Shown: positions 45,360 through 55,941, counted from the stretch's first letter. The stretch: 64,000 nucleotides of DNA from Streptomyces sp. NWU339 (GCF_003143855.1 NZ_QFRK01000006.1:204879-268878), one strand, 5' to 3'. Notes: generated from the letters alone by a model not told the origin. Program-made: numbers and translations.

Positions 45360-48300
45360 GTGTCGCCACAGTCCCCCAGTAACTCGAGCATCTCGACCGA
45401 CACCGACCAAGCGGGCAAGAACCCCGCTGCGGCCTTCGGTGCCAACGAATGGCTCGTCGACGAGATCTACCAGCAGTACCTCCAGGACCCGAACTCGGTC
45501 GACCGGGCCTGGTGGGACTTCTTCGCCGACTACAAGCCTGGGGCGCCCCAGGCCTCTGCACCGGTGAGCAACGCGTCGACGGGGACCGCGGGCACGACGA
45601 CGGCTCCGCCGGCCACTCCGGCCCAGCCCGCTGCCGCGCCCGCGCCGCCCTCCGCCCCGCAGCCCGCCGCCGCGGCACCGGCCGCCAAGGCGCCGGCGCA
45701 GGTGCCCGCTCCGGCGAAGGCCGCCCCGGCCCCCGCCCAGGCCGCCCCCGCCCAGGCCGCCCCCGCCAAGCCCGCCGCCGCGAAGGCACCGGCAGCCAAG
45801 GCTCCGGCCGCCAAGGCCCAGCCCGCCGACGAGGCCAAGCAGGGCCCCGAGCAGGTGACGCTGCGCGGCCCGTCCGCGGCCGTCGCGAAGAACATGGACG
45901 CCTCGCTGGAGGTGCCCACGGCCACGTCCGTGCGCGCGCTCCCGGTGAAGCTCCTGTTCGACAACCGCATCGTCATCAACAACCACCTCAAGCGTGCCCG
46001 CGGCGGGAAGATCTCCTTCACGCACCTCATCGGCTACGCGATGGTCCAGGCCATCAAGGCGATGCCGTCGATGAACTGGCACTACGCGAAGGTGGACGGC
46101 AAGCCCACCCTGGTGAAGCCGGAGCACGTCAAGTTCGGCCTCGCCATCGACCTGGTCAAGCCGAACGGCGACCGCCAGCTGGTCGTCGCGGGCATCGAGA
46201 AGGCCGAGACGCTGAACTTCTTCGAGTTCTGGCAGGCCTACGAGGACATCGTCCGTCGCGCCCGCGACAACAAGCTGACGATGAACGACTTCACCGGCGT
46301 CACCGTCTCGCTGACCAACCCCGGCGGCCTGGGCACCGTCCACTCCGTGCCCCGCCTGATGCAGAACCAGTCGGTGATCCTGGGCGTCGGCTCCATGGAC
46401 TACCCGGCCGAGTTCCAGGGCACCAGCCAGGACACCCTCAACAAGCTCGGCATCTCGAAGGTCATGACGCTCACGTCGACCTACGACCACCGGGTGATCC
46501 AGGGTGCCGCCTCCGGCGAGTTCCTGCGCGCGGTCGCGAACCTCCTCCTCGGCGAGAACAACTTCTACGACGAGATCTTCGAGGCGCTGCGCATCCCCTA
46601 CGAGCCGGTCCGCTGGCTCAAGGACATCGACGCGTCCCACGACGACGACGTCACGAAGGCCGCCCGCGTCTTCGAGCTGATCCACTCCTACCGGGTCCGC
46701 GGCCACGTCATGGCCGACACCGACCCGCTGGAGTACCGCCAGCGCAAGCACCCCGACCTGGACATCACCGAGCACGGGCTCACCCTCTGGGACCTGGAGC
46801 GCGAGTTCGCGGTCGGCGGTTTCGCGGGCAAGACCCTGATGAAGCTGCGCGACATCCTGGGTGTGCTGCGCGACTCGTACTGCCGCACCACCGGCATCGA
46901 GTTCATGCATATCCAGGACCCGAAGCAGCGCAAGTGGATCCAGGACCGCGTGGAGCGCACGCACTCCAACCTGGAGCGCGAGGAGCAGCTGCGCATCCTG
47001 CGCCGGCTGAACGCCGCGGAGGCGTTCGAAACCTTCCTGCAGACCAAGTACGTCGGCCAGAAGCGCTTCTCCCTGGAGGGCGGCGAGTCCGTCATCCCGC
47101 TGCTGGACGCCGTTCTGGACTCGGCCGCCGAGTCCCGTCTCGACGAGGTCGTCATCGGCATGGCCCACCGCGGCCGGCTGAACGTGCTGGCCAACGTCGT
47201 GGGCAAGTCGTACGCGCAGATCTTCCGCGAGTTCGAGGGCAACCTCGACCCGAAGTCGATGCACGGCTCCGGCGACGTGAAGTACCACCTGGGCGCCGAG
47301 GGCACCTTCACCGGTCTCGACGGCGAGCAGATCAGGGTCTCCCTGGTCGCCAACCCGTCCCACCTGGAGGCGGTGGACCCGGTCCTGGAAGGCGTCGTGC
47401 GCGCCAAGCAGGACATCATCGGCAAGGGCGGCACGGACTTCACCGTCCTGCCGGTGGTGATCCACGGCGACGCGGCCTTCGCGGGCCAGGGCGTGGTGGC
47501 CGAGACCCTGAACATGTCGCAGCTGCGCGGCTACCGCACCGGCGGCACGGTCCACGTCGTCATCAACAACCAGGTCGGCTTCACCGCCGCTCCCGAGTCC
47601 TCGCGCTCGTCGATGTACGCGACGGACGTGGCCCGCATGATCGAGGCCCCGATCTTCCACGTGAACGGCGACGACCCGGAGGCCGTGGTCCGCGTCGCGC
47701 GGCTGGCCTTCGAGTTCCGCCAGGCGTTCAACAAGGACGTGGTGATCGACCTCATCTGCTACCGCCGCCGCGGTCACAACGAGTCGGACAACCCGGCCTT
47801 CACGCAGCCGCTGATGTACGACCTGATCGACAAGAAGCGCTCGGTGCGCAAGCTGTACACCGAGTCCCTCATCGGTCGCGGCGACATCACCCTGGAAGAG
47901 GCCGAGCAGGCGCTGCAGGACTACCAGGGCCAGCTGGAGAAGGTCTTCACCGAGGTCCGCGAGGCGGCGTCCCAGCCGTCGGCCGCCGAGCCCTCGGAGC
48001 CGCAGGCCCAGTTCCCGGTGGCGGTGAACACGGCGGTCAGCTCCGAGGTCGTCAAGCGGATCGCCGAGTCGCAGGTCAACATCCCCGACCACGTCACCAT
48101 CCACCCGCGTCTGCTGCCGCAGCTGCAGCGCCGGGCGGCGATGGTCGAGGACGGCACGATCGACTGGGGCATGGGCGAGACCCTCGCGGTCGGCTCGCTG
48201 CTCCTGGAGGGCGTCCCGGTCCGGCTCTCCGGCCAGGACTCGCAGCGCGGCACCTTCGGCCAGCGCCACGCGGTCGTCATCGACCGCGAGACGGGTGCCG

Positions 48301-49208
48301 AGTTCACGCCGCTGCTGTACCTGTCCGAGGACCAGGCCCGGTACAACGTCTACAACTCCCTGCTCTCCGAGTACGCGGTGATGGGCTTCGAGTACGGCTA
48401 CTCGCTGGCCCGCCCCGACGCACTCGTGATGTGGGAGGCGCAGTTCGGCGACTTCGCCAACGGCGCGCAGACGGTCGTGGACGAGTTCATCTCGTCGGCC
48501 GAGCAGAAGTGGAACCAGACCTCCGGCGTGACCCTGCTCCTGCCGCACGGCTACGAGGGTCAGGGCCCGGACCACTCCTCGGCCCGCCCGGAGCGGTTCC
48601 TGCAGCTCTGCGCGCAGAACAACATGACGGTCGCGATGCCGACGGTCCCGTCGAACTACTTCCACCTCCTGCGGTGGCAGGTGCACAACCCGCACCACAA
48701 GCCGCTGGTCGTCTTCACCCCGAAGTCGATGCTGCGTCTGAAGGCGGCGGCCTCGAAGGCGGAGGAGTTCACCACGGGCCAGTTCCGCCCGGTCATCGGC
48801 GACGACTCGGTCGACCCGGCCGCGGTCAAGAAGGTCGTCTTCACCGCCGGCAAGGTCTACTACGACCTGGATGCCGAGCGGCAGAAGCGCGGCATCACGG
48901 ACACGGCGATCATCCGCATCGAGCGCCTGTACCCGCTGCCGGGTACCGAACTCCAGGCGGAGATCAAGAAGTACCCGAACGCCGAGAAGTACCTGTGGGC
49001 CCAGGAGGAGCCGGCGAACCAGGGCGCCTGGCCGTTCATCGCGCTCAACCTGATCGACCACCTCGACCTGGCCGTCGGTGCCGACGTCCCGCACGACGAG
49101 CGTCTGCGCCGCATCTCGCGTCCGCACGGCTCGTCCCCGGCCGTCGGTTCCGCGAAGCGGCACCAGGCCGAGCAGGAGCAGCTGGTGCGTGAGGTGTTCG
49201 ACGCCTGA
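45360..49208 (+). CDS. kgd: Multifunctional 2-oxoglutarate metabolism enzyme (Kgd)
   Basis: 1282 residues from GTG 45360 (an earlier GTG at 45333 adds nine). Actinobacterial fusion: N-terminal E1-type segment ([29 protein letters not shown]), Ala/Pro/Lys linker of about 100 residues, an E2-like succinyltransferase domain (ITH-type [14 protein letters not shown]), then thiamin-dependent E1 ([51 protein letters not shown]) and transketolase-like C-terminal part ([20 protein letters not shown]). Feeds the TCA cycle from 2-oxoglutarate; in mycobacteria the FHA protein GarA controls it. Confidence 0.95.
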   Translation: MSPQSPSNSSISTDTDQAGKNPAAAFGANEWLVDEIYQQYLQDPNSVDRAWWDFFADYKPGAPQASAPVSNASTGTAGTTTAPPATPAQPAAAPAPPSAPQPAAAAPAAKAPAQVPAPAKAAPAPAQAAPAQAAPAKPAAAKAPAAKAPAAKAQPADEAKQGPEQVTLRGPSAAVAKNMDASLEVPTATSVRALPVKLLFDNRIVINNHLKRARGGKISFTHLIGYAMVQAIKAMPSMNWHYAKVDGKPTLVKPEHVKFGLAIDLVKPNGDRQLVVAGIEKAETLNFFEFWQAYEDIVRRARDNKLTMNDFTGVTVSLTNPGGLGTVHSVPRLMQNQSVILGVGSMDYPAEFQGTSQDTLNKLGISKVMTLTSTYDHRVIQGAASGEFLRAVANLLLGENNFYDEIFEALRIPYEPVRWLKDIDASHDDDVTKAARVFELIHSYRVRGHVMADTDPLEYRQRKHPDLDITEHGLTLWDLEREFAVGGFAGKTLMKLRDILGVLRDSYCRTTGIEFMHIQDPKQRKWIQDRVERTHSNLEREEQLRILRRLNAAEAFETFLQTKYVGQKRFSLEGGESVIPLLDAVLDSAAESRLDEVVIGMAHRGRLNVLANVVGKSYAQIFREFEGNLDPKSMHGSGDVKYHLGAEGTFTGLDGEQIRVSLVANPSHLEAVDPVLEGVVRAKQDIIGKGGTDFTVLPVVIHGDAAFAGQGVVAETLNMSQLRGYRTGGTVHVVINNQVGFTAAPESSRSSMYATDVARMIEAPIFHVNGDDPEAVVRVARLAFEFRQAFNKDVVIDLICYRRRGHNESDNPAFTQPLMYDLIDKKRSVRKLYTESLIGRGDITLEEAEQALQDYQGQLEKVFTEVREAASQPSAAEPSEPQAQFPVAVNTAVSSEVVKRIAESQVNIPDHVTIHPRLLPQLQRRAAMVEDGTIDWGMGETLAVGSLLLEGVPVRLSGQDSQRGTFGQRHAVVIDRETGAEFTPLLYLSEDQARYNVYNSLLSEYAVMGFEYGYSLARPDALVMWEAQFGDFANGAQTVVDEFISSAEQKWNQTSGVTLLLPHGYEGQGPDHSSARPERFLQLCAQNNMTVAMPTVPSNYFHLLRWQVHNPHHKPLVVFTPKSMLRLKAAASKAEEFTTGQFRPVIGDDSVDPAAVKKVVFTAGKVYYDLDAERQKRGITDTAIIRIERLYPLPGTELQAEIKKYPNAEKYLWAQEEPANQGAWPFIALNLIDHLDLAVGADVPHDERLRRISRPHGSSPAVGSAKRHQAEQEQLVREVFDA

Positions 49209-49234
49209 CCGACGCCGTCACGGGTCGTTCCCGG

Positions 49235-49270
49235 CCGGGCCGCACCCCCTCTTCGGGGGGTGCGGCCCGG
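49235..49270. terminator. 15-bp hairpin terminator after kgd
   Basis: CCGGGCCGCACCCCC (49235-49249) pairs perfectly with GGGGGTGCGGCCCGG (49256-49270), 6-nt loop. Confidence 0.85.
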
Positions 49271-49299
49271 CCCGTTTGCGCGCACATATCCTTGTCCTC

Positions 49300-49482
49300 A
49301 TGTACTTCACGGACCGTGGCATCGAGGAACTGGAGAAGCGGCGCGGCGAGGAGGAGGTCACCTTCGAATGGCTCGCCGAGCAGCTGCGGACGTTCGTCGA
49401 CCTCAACCCCGACTTCGAGGTGCCGGTGGAGCGCCTGGCGACATGGCTGGCCCGGCTGGACGACGACGAGGACGACGAGTAG
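49300..49482 (+). CDS. Small DUF6104-type protein
   Basis: 60 residues: MYFTDRGIEELEKRRGEEEV, FEWLAEQLRTFVDLNPDFEV, PVERLATWLARLDDDEDDE. Highly acidic, helical; I recall near-identical Streptomyces proteins grouped as DUF6104. Function unknown. It starts 29 bp after the kgd terminator, and its stop lies in an octamer array. Confidence 0.85.
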   Translation: MYFTDRGIEELEKRRGEEEVTFEWLAEQLRTFVDLNPDFEVPVERLATWLARLDDDEDDE

Positions 49483-49548
49483 GCGAGTAGGCGAGTAGGC
49501 GAGTAGGCGAGTACACGGGTAGCCGGGTAGCCGGGTAGCCGGGTAGCC
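49477..49548 (+). repeat. Two adjacent octamer arrays, GAGTAGGC and GGGTAGCC
   Basis: GAGTAGGC x4 plus a partial copy (49477-49516), then GGGTAGCC x4 (49517-49548). The first copy contains the stop of the small DUF6104-type gene. Every copy holds TAG, and 8-bp spacing places stops in all three forward frames. Confidence 0.9.
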
Positions 49549-49725
49549 GGACAGGGGACATTCGGTCGCGCAGGGCGCCATGAGCCGACCGGGGCGTCCC
49601 CGCCCGCTCCGGCTCCTCTCGCCACTCCCGGCCCCGCCTCCGGCCTGGGGTCGTTCCGTCGACATGGCCACACACCGGGGCGGTTCGCCCCTCCTGCATG
49701 AGGACTGATCACCAGAACGAGTGTC

Positions 49726-49781
49726 TTGACTTTCCCCGGCCGCGATATATCGTGAATTACGTGAGACGCGATATGGCGCGT
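49726..49781 (+). promoter_or_regulatory. Promoter with PadR-like palindromes upstream of the DUF4097-PadR operon
   Basis: TTGACT (49726-49731) is a -35 candidate. The perfect palindrome CGATATATCG (49743-49752) covers the -10 region, and a second, imperfect ACGCGATATGGCGCGT follows at 49766-49781. Palindromes of ATAT flanked by GC fit PadR operators, so autorepression is likely. Confidence 0.55.
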
Positions 49782-49887
49782 CGGGGTTCTCGCATGCCGG
49801 GTGTGCATCGCCGGCACCACCCTCGGTCGACCGTCCCGTCGCCTCGCCGTCCGGCTAGTCAGGCAGTCCGGCCCAGGAGGTTCCACC

Positions 49888-50778
49888 ATGCCCGAAAGGT
49901 CCGTCTCAGAGCCCGCGAAGCTCACGTTCGACGAGCCGGTGAGCGAGCTCCACGTACGCATCGTCAACGGAACGGTGAACGTGGTGGGCACGGACGAAGG
50001 TTCCGCCCGCCTGGAGGTCTCCGAGATCGAGGGACCGCCCCTGACGGTCACCCAGCAGGGCGGCACCCTCACGGTGGCCTACGAGGACCTGCCCTGGAAG
50101 GACTTCCTCAAGTGGCTGGACCGCAAGGGCCGGCACCGCAGCGCGGTGGTCTCGCTGGCGGTTCCGACGCAGACACGGGTCGAGGTGGGGGTGGTCGGTG
50201 CCGGGGCCGTGGTCTCCGGGGTCAAAGGGCCGTCGGTGGTGCGGGGAGTCACCGGCGACACGACGCTGGTCGCCCTCTCCGGCCCGGTCCGCGCGGACAC
50301 GGTGTCCGGGAACGTCGAGGCCCAGTCCGTCACCGGTGACCTGCGGTTCCACTCGGTCTCCGGGGACCTCACCGTGGTCGACGGGTCCGGGTCCACCGTG
50401 CGGGCGGACTCGGTCAGCGGCTCCATGATCGTGGACCTCGCTCCCGACGGTCCCACCGACATCCGGCTGGCCAGCGTCTCCGGGGAGATCGCGATCCGAC
50501 TGCCCGATCCGGCGGACGCGGAGGTCGAGGCCAACACGGCGAGCGGCGCCGTCTCCAACGCCTTCGACGGCCTGCGGGTGCACGGCCAGTGGGGCGCCCA
50601 CAAGATCACCGGTCGGCTGGGCGCGGGCAACGGCAAGCTGCGGGCCACCACCGTCTCCGGTTCCATCGCCCTGTTGCGCCGCCCGCCCCGCGAGGAGGAG
50701 AGCGAGCCGTGGGACGCACCGGCCGACACCACGGCTGACGGCACGACCGACGGCACGACCGACAAGAAGGTGCTCTGA
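49888..50778 (+). CDS. DUF4097 family beta-helical protein
   Basis: 296 residues from ATG 49888 (AGGAGG 7 nt upstream). Repeated short strands VRADTVSGNVEAQSVTGD, VRADSVSGSMIVDL, LASVSGEIAIRL, RATTVSGSIALL make the right-handed beta-helix of DUF4097 (putative adhesin/DUF4098-type). Soluble, no TM. Its stop is followed immediately by the PadR gene, as in other PadR-linked DUF4097 pairs. Confidence 0.85.
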   Translation: MPERSVSEPAKLTFDEPVSELHVRIVNGTVNVVGTDEGSARLEVSEIEGPPLTVTQQGGTLTVAYEDLPWKDFLKWLDRKGRHRSAVVSLAVPTQTRVEVGVVGAGAVVSGVKGPSVVRGVTGDTTLVALSGPVRADTVSGNVEAQSVTGDLRFHSVSGDLTVVDGSGSTVRADSVSGSMIVDLAPDGPTDIRLASVSGEIAIRLPDPADAEVEANTASGAVSNAFDGLRVHGQWGAHKITGRLGAGNGKLRATTVSGSIALLRRPPREEESEPWDAPADTTADGTTDGTTDKKVL

Positions 50779-50779
50779 C

Positions 50780-51829
50780 ATGGCCCCCGTCTTCGCTCAC
50801 GGACGCCTCCGCCTCTACCTGCTGAAGCTGCTGGACGAGGCCCCGCGCCACGGCTACGAGGTGATCCGCCTCCTCGAGGAGCGCTTCCAGGGGCTGTACG
50901 CACCGTCGGCGGGCACGGTCTACCCGCGCCTGGCCAAGCTGGAGGCGGAGGGCCTGGTCACCCACGCCACCGAGGGCGGCCGCAAGGTGTACTCCATCAC
51001 GGACGCCGGCCGTGCCGAACTGACCGACCGCAGTGGTGAGCTGGCCGATCTGGAGCTGGAGATCCGGGAGTCGGTCGCCGAACTCGCCGCCGAGATACAG
51101 GCCGATGTCCGCGGCGCGGCCGGCGACCTGCGCCGCGAGATGCGGGCCGCCGCCGGCCAGGCCCGCCAGGGGCGGGACGCGGGGACGGGAGCCGAACCCG
51201 GCCCCGGCTCCGGAGACTTCACGGGCCTCGGTGAGAAGGAGGCCTGGCGGGCTGCCAAGGAGGAGCTGCGACGCGCCAAGCAGGAGTGGAAGGAGCAGGC
51301 CCGGCGCGCCAAGGACGAGAGCCGCCGCGCCCGTGACGAGGCTCAGCGCGCCCGCCGCCAGGCCAAGGAGGCCCAGGACCGGGCCACCGCCCAGGCCCAG
51401 GAGGAGGTGCAGCGCATCGCCCGGCGGGTGCAGGAGCAGATGCAGGACCACTTCTCACGCGGCGACTGGCCGACCGGCCTGCGCGAAGGGCTGGGTGAAC
51501 TGGTCAAGGAGGTGGGCGAGTTCGGCAAGGACTTCGGCTTCGGCCGCACCGGTACGGAGAGCGGCACTCCGGCGCCCGGACCGTCTTACTCCCAGACCCC
51601 GGAGGACTTCCCGGCCGACTACACCCCGGCCTGGGCGCACGAGGGCGCCACGGACTCCACCGGCGACCCCGCGCGGGACCTGGACCGGCTGCTGGACAGG
51701 TTCCGGGACGACATCCGCGACGCGACCCGCGACCACGGGATCACCCCGGACCAGCTCCGCGAGGCCCGTCGCCACCTGTCCACGGCGGCAGCCCACATCG
51801 GAGCCCTCCTGCGCGCCCCGAAGCCCTGA
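50780..51829 (+). CDS. PadR family regulator with long coiled coil
   Basis: 349 residues, start 1 nt after the previous stop. PadR winged helix (LYLLKLLDEAPRHGYEVIRL, SAGTVYPRLAKLEAEGL, KVYSITDAGRAEL), then a helical, charged region about 75-230 that reads as an extended coiled coil (WRAAKEELRRAKQEWKEQ and similar), and a Pro/Asp-rich C-terminal helical tail. Much longer than ordinary PadR (about 180), with the extra length on the C-terminal side. Likely represses the operon promoter. Confidence 0.88.
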   Translation: MAPVFAHGRLRLYLLKLLDEAPRHGYEVIRLLEERFQGLYAPSAGTVYPRLAKLEAEGLVTHATEGGRKVYSITDAGRAELTDRSGELADLELEIRESVAELAAEIQADVRGAAGDLRREMRAAAGQARQGRDAGTGAEPGPGSGDFTGLGEKEAWRAAKEELRRAKQEWKEQARRAKDESRRARDEAQRARRQAKEAQDRATAQAQEEVQRIARRVQEQMQDHFSRGDWPTGLREGLGELVKEVGEFGKDFGFGRTGTESGTPAPGPSYSQTPEDFPADYTPAWAHEGATDSTGDPARDLDRLLDRFRDDIRDATRDHGITPDQLREARRHLSTAAAHIGALLRAPKP

Positions 51830-51887
51830 CCCGCTCCCGTACAGGACCCTCGTCAGGGACTCGTGGGTGGCCCCGTGATCGTTTCCG

Positions 51888-51916
51888 ACGGCCGGCCCGG
51901 AATCCGGACCGGCCGT
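51888..51916. terminator. Hairpin after the PadR gene
   Basis: ACGGCCGGCCCGGA and TCCGGACCGGCCGT (one mismatch) around an AA loop, between convergent genes. Confidence 0.7.
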
Positions 51917-51949
51917 GGAGAGGAACCGCGCATACCGAGAGCCGCGAAC

Positions 51950-52915
51950 CTACGGAACCGTGAGCACGATCTTCCCGAACTGCCCGCCCGTCTCCATCCG
52001 TTCGAAGCCTTCCCGCGCCCGGTCCATGGGCAGTACCTCGTCGATGACGGGCCGCACCCCGGTGGCGGCGCAGAAGGCGAGCAGGTCCTCCAGCTCGTCC
52101 TTGGTCCCCATCGTCGACCCGACGATCTTGAGCTCCAGGAAGAAGATCCGGGTGAGCTCGGCGTGCGACGGCCGGTCGCCACTGGTGGCGCCGGAGATCA
52201 CCAGCGTGCCGCCGGGCCGCAGCGACTTCACCGAGTGGGACCAGGTCGCGGCCCCCACCGTCTCGATGACCGCGTCGACCCGCTGCGGCAGCCGGGCTCC
52301 GGGCTCCAGCGCCTCCACCGCGCCCAGTTCCACGGCCCGCTTCCGCTTCGCCTCGTCCCTGCTGGTGGCGAAGACCCGCAGTCCCGCGGCCTTCCCCAGC
52401 ACGATCGCGGCGGTGGCGACGCCTCCGCCGGCCCCCTGCACCAGGACGGAGTCACCGGGCCGCACCCCGGCGTTGGTGAACAGCATCCGGTACGCGGTCA
52501 GCCAGGCCGTGGGCAGGCAGGCCGCCTCCTCGAAGGACAGTTCCTTCGGCTTGGGCAGGACGTTCCAGGTGGGCACGGCGACCTGCTCGGCGAAGGTGCC
52601 GGGGTAACGCTCCGTCAGGATCGACCGGGGTTCGTTCGGGCCCACTCCATGGCCGGTCTGTCCGATCACGGAGTGCAGGACGACCTCGTTGCCGTCCTCG
52701 TCGATGCCGGCGGCGTCACAGCCGAGGATCATGGGCAGCTTGTCCTCCGCAAGGCCCACGCCCCGCAGGGACCACAGGTCATGATGGTTGAGGGAGGCGG
52801 CCTTCACGGTCACGGTGCTCCAGCCGGGACGGGCCTCGGGAGCCGGACGCTCCCCCAGCTCCAGACCGGAAAGCGGCTGGTCACGGTCGATTCGGGCGGC
52901 GTAGACAGCGAACAT
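51950..52915 (-). CDS. Zinc-type alcohol dehydrogenase-like quinone oxidoreductase
   Basis: 321 residues from ATG 52915. MDR fold: SLNHHDLWSLRGVG, ILGCDAAGIDEDG, FAEQVAVPTWNVLPKP, the NADPH motif LVQGAGGGVATAAIVLGKAAG, VDAVIETVGAATW, VISGATSG. The structural and catalytic zinc Cys set is missing, as in quinone-oxidoreductase-type members. Substrate unknown. Confidence 0.9.
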   Translation of the reverse strand: MFAVYAARIDRDQPLSGLELGERPAPEARPGWSTVTVKAASLNHHDLWSLRGVGLAEDKLPMILGCDAAGIDEDGNEVVLHSVIGQTGHGVGPNEPRSILTERYPGTFAEQVAVPTWNVLPKPKELSFEEAACLPTAWLTAYRMLFTNAGVRPGDSVLVQGAGGGVATAAIVLGKAAGLRVFATSRDEAKRKRAVELGAVEALEPGARLPQRVDAVIETVGAATWSHSVKSLRPGGTLVISGATSGDRPSHAELTRIFFLELKIVGSTMGTKDELEDLLAFCAATGVRPVIDEVLPMDRAREGFERMETGGQFGKIVLTVP

Positions 52916-53065
52916 GACCTTGACGATAGGCCGCCCGTCCCCCCGACGGAACAACGCGGCGCTGTGAGACACGCCTTCTTGCCACCACACCGCACCGCAC
53001 CCCGGAGACCCCGCCCGTCTCCCGGCGCCCGACCCGCGTGGTGTGCCCGGCCGCCGGGAAAAGCA

Positions 53066-53097
53066 GTCGGCCCCGTCCACCCGAGGACGGGGCCGAC
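53066..53097. terminator. 13-bp hairpin terminator after the malic enzyme gene
   Basis: GTCGGCCCCGTCC (53066-53078) pairs with GGACGGGGCCGAC (53085-53097) around ACCCGA, 16 nt beyond the malic enzyme stop at 53113. Confidence 0.85.
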
Positions 53098-53112
53098 ACA
53101 GCTCCGCGCGCC

Positions 53113-54351
53113 TCAGCGCCGGGCGACGCCCTCCGCGCGGGCGGCAGCGGCCACCGCCGCGGTCACCGCCGGAGCGACCCGCTCGTCGAACGGGGACGGA
53201 ATGACGTAGTCGGCGGAGAGGTCGTCCCCCACCACCGACGCCAGCGCCTCGGCCGCCGCCAGTTTCATCCCCTCGGTGATCCGCGAGGCACGCACCTGCA
53301 GCGCCCCCGCGAAGATCCCCGGGAACGCCAGCACGTTGTTGATCTGGTTCGGGAAGTCCGACCGTCCGGTGGCCACGACCGCCGCGTACTTGTGCGCGAT
53401 CTCCGGGTGCACCTCGGGGTCGGGGTTGGCCATGGCGAAGACGAAGGCGCCCTTCGCCATCGACGCCACCGCCGACTCCGGCACCGTGCCGCCGGAGACG
53501 CCGATGAAGACGTCGGCCCCGTCCAGCGCGGTCTCCAGCGAACCGGAGATGCCCGCCTTGTTCGTGAACGCCGCCACTTCCCGCTTGATCGGCGTGAGGT
53601 CGTCACGCTCGCGCGAGACGACGCCCTTGCGGTCGGTCACCGCGACATCGCCGATCCCGGCTTCGACCAGCATCTTGGCGATCGCGACACCGGCCGCGCC
53701 GGCGCCCGAGATCACGGCCCGCAGATCGCCCAGCGCCCGCCCGCTCAGCCGCGCCGCGTTGCGCAGTGCCGCCAGCGACACGATCGCCGTGCCGTGCTGG
53801 TCGTCGTGGAAGACCGGGATGTCCAGCTGCTCCTGCAGCCGCCGCTCGACCTCGAAGCACCGGGGCGCCGAGATGTCCTCCAGGTTCACCCCGCCGAAGG
53901 ACGGAGCGAGCCGGACCACGGTCTCGACGATCTCGTCCACGTCGGTGGTGTTCAGCGCGAGCGGAACCGCGTCCACGCCGCCGAACTGCTTGAAGAGGAT
54001 CGCCTTGCCCTCCATCACGGGGAGGGAGGCCTCGGGGCCGATGTCACCGAGTCCCAGCACGGCCGTACCGTCGGTGACGACGGCGACGACCGAGGACTTC
54101 CAGGTGTAGTCGTGGACGAGTTCCGGCTGCTCGGCGATCGCGCTGCACACTTTCGCGACGCCGGGCGTGTACGCCAGGGACAGATCGTCCCTGTCACGGA
54201 GCGGCACGGTGGCCTGCACAGCCATCTTGCCGCCGCGGTGCAGCGCGAATGCCGGGTCGATGGAGTCGAGGGGCTCGGCCCCGCCGTCCTGTTCCGTGTG
54301 ACCGTTCCGGCTTTCGCTGTCGCTGCGAGGATTGACAATCTCCGCTGCCAC
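53113..54351 (-). CDS. NAD(P)-dependent malic enzyme
   Basis: 412 residues from GTG 54351. Oxidative decarboxylation of malate to pyruvate with CO2. Family boxes: LSLAYTPGVAKVCSAI, GLGDIGPEASLPVMEGKAIL, HDDQHGTAIVSLAAL (metal and substrate), VISGAGAAGVAIAKMLVEAG (NAD(P) Rossmann), FAMANPDPEV. Bacterial short-form enzyme without a phosphotransacetylase tail. A 584-bp divergent gap separates it from the ABC operon. Confidence 0.93.
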   Translation of the reverse strand: MAAEIVNPRSDSESRNGHTEQDGGAEPLDSIDPAFALHRGGKMAVQATVPLRDRDDLSLAYTPGVAKVCSAIAEQPELVHDYTWKSSVVAVVTDGTAVLGLGDIGPEASLPVMEGKAILFKQFGGVDAVPLALNTTDVDEIVETVVRLAPSFGGVNLEDISAPRCFEVERRLQEQLDIPVFHDDQHGTAIVSLAALRNAARLSGRALGDLRAVISGAGAAGVAIAKMLVEAGIGDVAVTDRKGVVSRERDDLTPIKREVAAFTNKAGISGSLETALDGADVFIGVSGGTVPESAVASMAKGAFVFAMANPDPEVHPEIAHKYAAVVATGRSDFPNQINNVLAFPGIFAGALQVRASRITEGMKLAAAEALASVVGDDLSADYVIPSPFDERVAPAVTAAVAAAARAEGVARR

Positions 54352-54935
54352 TTGGTTGACCCCTTAATCGTTCTTGGTTTGAGGGTTGCCGCTCCGGGTG
54401 AGGAGCGGGCGGGACCGCGCAGGGCCCGGTGGGTTGATACGTCGGGCACAGACACGACGGGCGCGCCGCACACGCGCCCTGGATCCCCGGATGAGGGGTG
54501 TAAAGCACCTTCTTACCGGACTGACGCCTTCGGCGACGAGTCCATAACGCAAAGGTCACATGCGGGCGCCGGGACTCATCGACCAATTTCAGGACAAGCC
54601 CCCGACAAGCACTTGACAAACGCTCGAGACCTGGCAAATGCCATGGCCGGGCGACCGATACCCCACCCTGAACCGGAGATCTTCCGGCTGGAACGGAGCA
54701 TTCCCGCAGACCGTCCGGCCTTGATGGAACGAATCAGTGCGGTTCGAGCGCCACCCGTTACCTGATTTTGACATGGCGAGCCCACTGGATGGAGCAGTCC
54801 GAATGGCAAGATGCGGTAATCACACGAGGTCGCGACACTCGAAGGCATGTGCTCTCGGCGACCCGCGGCACTGCCGGTCCCCATCGGCAGTGGCCGAACC
54901 CATCGGCATTCCACTCATCCGCCGGAGGAACCACC
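54352..54935. other. Divergent intergenic region, malic enzyme and amino-acid ABC operon
   Basis: 584 bp without coding content that I can support. It contains the promoters of both transcripts; GGAGG at 54924-54928 is the ribosome-binding site of the binding-protein gene. No riboswitch fold recognised. Confidence 0.5.
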
Positions 54936-55904
54936 ATGGCCGCACGCACCACCCGTCGTACCCCCGCCGCCAAGTCCCGACTGGCAGCGGTCGGCGCGAT
55001 CGCGGTCGCAGGCACTCTGCTCATCACCGGCTGCGGTGACCAGACCAAGGACAACGGCTCGGGCAGCAGCGACACCGCGTCGACGAGCGCCGCCCCGCTG
55101 GCCGACAAGCTCCCCCAGTCGATCCGCGACAAGGGCGTCATCAAGGTCGGTTCGGACATCGCGTACGCCCCGGTCGAGTTCAAGGACGACTCCGGCAAGG
55201 TGGTCGGCATCGACCCCGACCTCGCGGCCGCCATGGGCAAGCAGCTCGGCGTGACGTTCGAGTTCCAGAACGGCACGTTCGACACCCTGATCGGCGGTCT
55301 CGCATCCAAGCGCTACGACATCGCGATGTCGGCCATGACCGACACCAAGGAGCGGCAGGAGGGCATCGACGCCGACACCGGCAAGAAGGTCGGCGCCGGC
55401 GTCGACTTCGTCGACTACTTCACCGCGGGCGTCTCGCTCTACACCAACAAGGGCGACGACCAGGGCATCAAGACCTGGGACGACCTGTGCGGCAAGACCA
55501 TGGCGGTCCAGCGCAACACCTTCTCCCACGACCTCGCCAAGGAGCAGGCGCAGAAGTGCGAGAAGGGCGGCAAGAAGACTCTGAAGATCGAGGACTTCGC
55601 GACCAACCCCGAAGCCGAGACCCGGATGCGCTCCAAGGGCGCGAACGTCGTCTCCGCCGACTTCCCGATCGCCGCGTACTCAGTGAAGAACTCCGGCGGG
55701 GGCAAGTACTTCGAGATCGTCGGCGACCAGGTCGAGGCGGGCCCGTACGGCATCGCCGTCGCCAAGGACAACACCGAGCTGCGGGACGCTCTGCAGGCGG
55801 CCGTCCAGGCAGTCATCGACAGCGGCGAGTACACGAAGATCGTGGAGAAGTGGGGTGTCGCAGACGGTGCGATCACCGAGGCCAAGATCAACGGCGGCTC
55901 CTGA
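54936..55904 (+). CDS. Polar amino-acid ABC transporter substrate-binding lipoprotein
   Basis: 322 residues from ATG 54936. Lipobox LLITGCGD, then SBP family 3: KGVIKVGSDIAYAPVEFKDD, VGIDPDLAAAMGKQLG, LIGGLASKRYDIAMSAMTDT, GVSLYTNKG, AVQRNTFSHDLAKEQ, PYGIAVAKDNTELRDALQ. Glutamate/glutamine-type ligand is likely from the family; not fixed by sequence. Confidence 0.92.
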   Translation: MAARTTRRTPAAKSRLAAVGAIAVAGTLLITGCGDQTKDNGSGSSDTASTSAAPLADKLPQSIRDKGVIKVGSDIAYAPVEFKDDSGKVVGIDPDLAAAMGKQLGVTFEFQNGTFDTLIGGLASKRYDIAMSAMTDTKERQEGIDADTGKKVGAGVDFVDYFTAGVSLYTNKGDDQGIKTWDDLCGKTMAVQRNTFSHDLAKEQAQKCEKGGKKTLKIEDFATNPEAETRMRSKGANVVSADFPIAAYSVKNSGGGKYFEIVGDQVEAGPYGIAVAKDNTELRDALQAAVQAVIDSGEYTKIVEKWGVADGAITEAKINGGS

Positions 55905-55941
55905 ACCGTCCCGTTCGACGTGGCTCTGAAAGGCTCCATCT

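Noticed and set aside
45309..49163. 1284-residue reverse frame over kgd
   Set aside because: Mirror frame of kgd; low-complexity Arg/Val/Gly/Asp-rich translation and no motifs.
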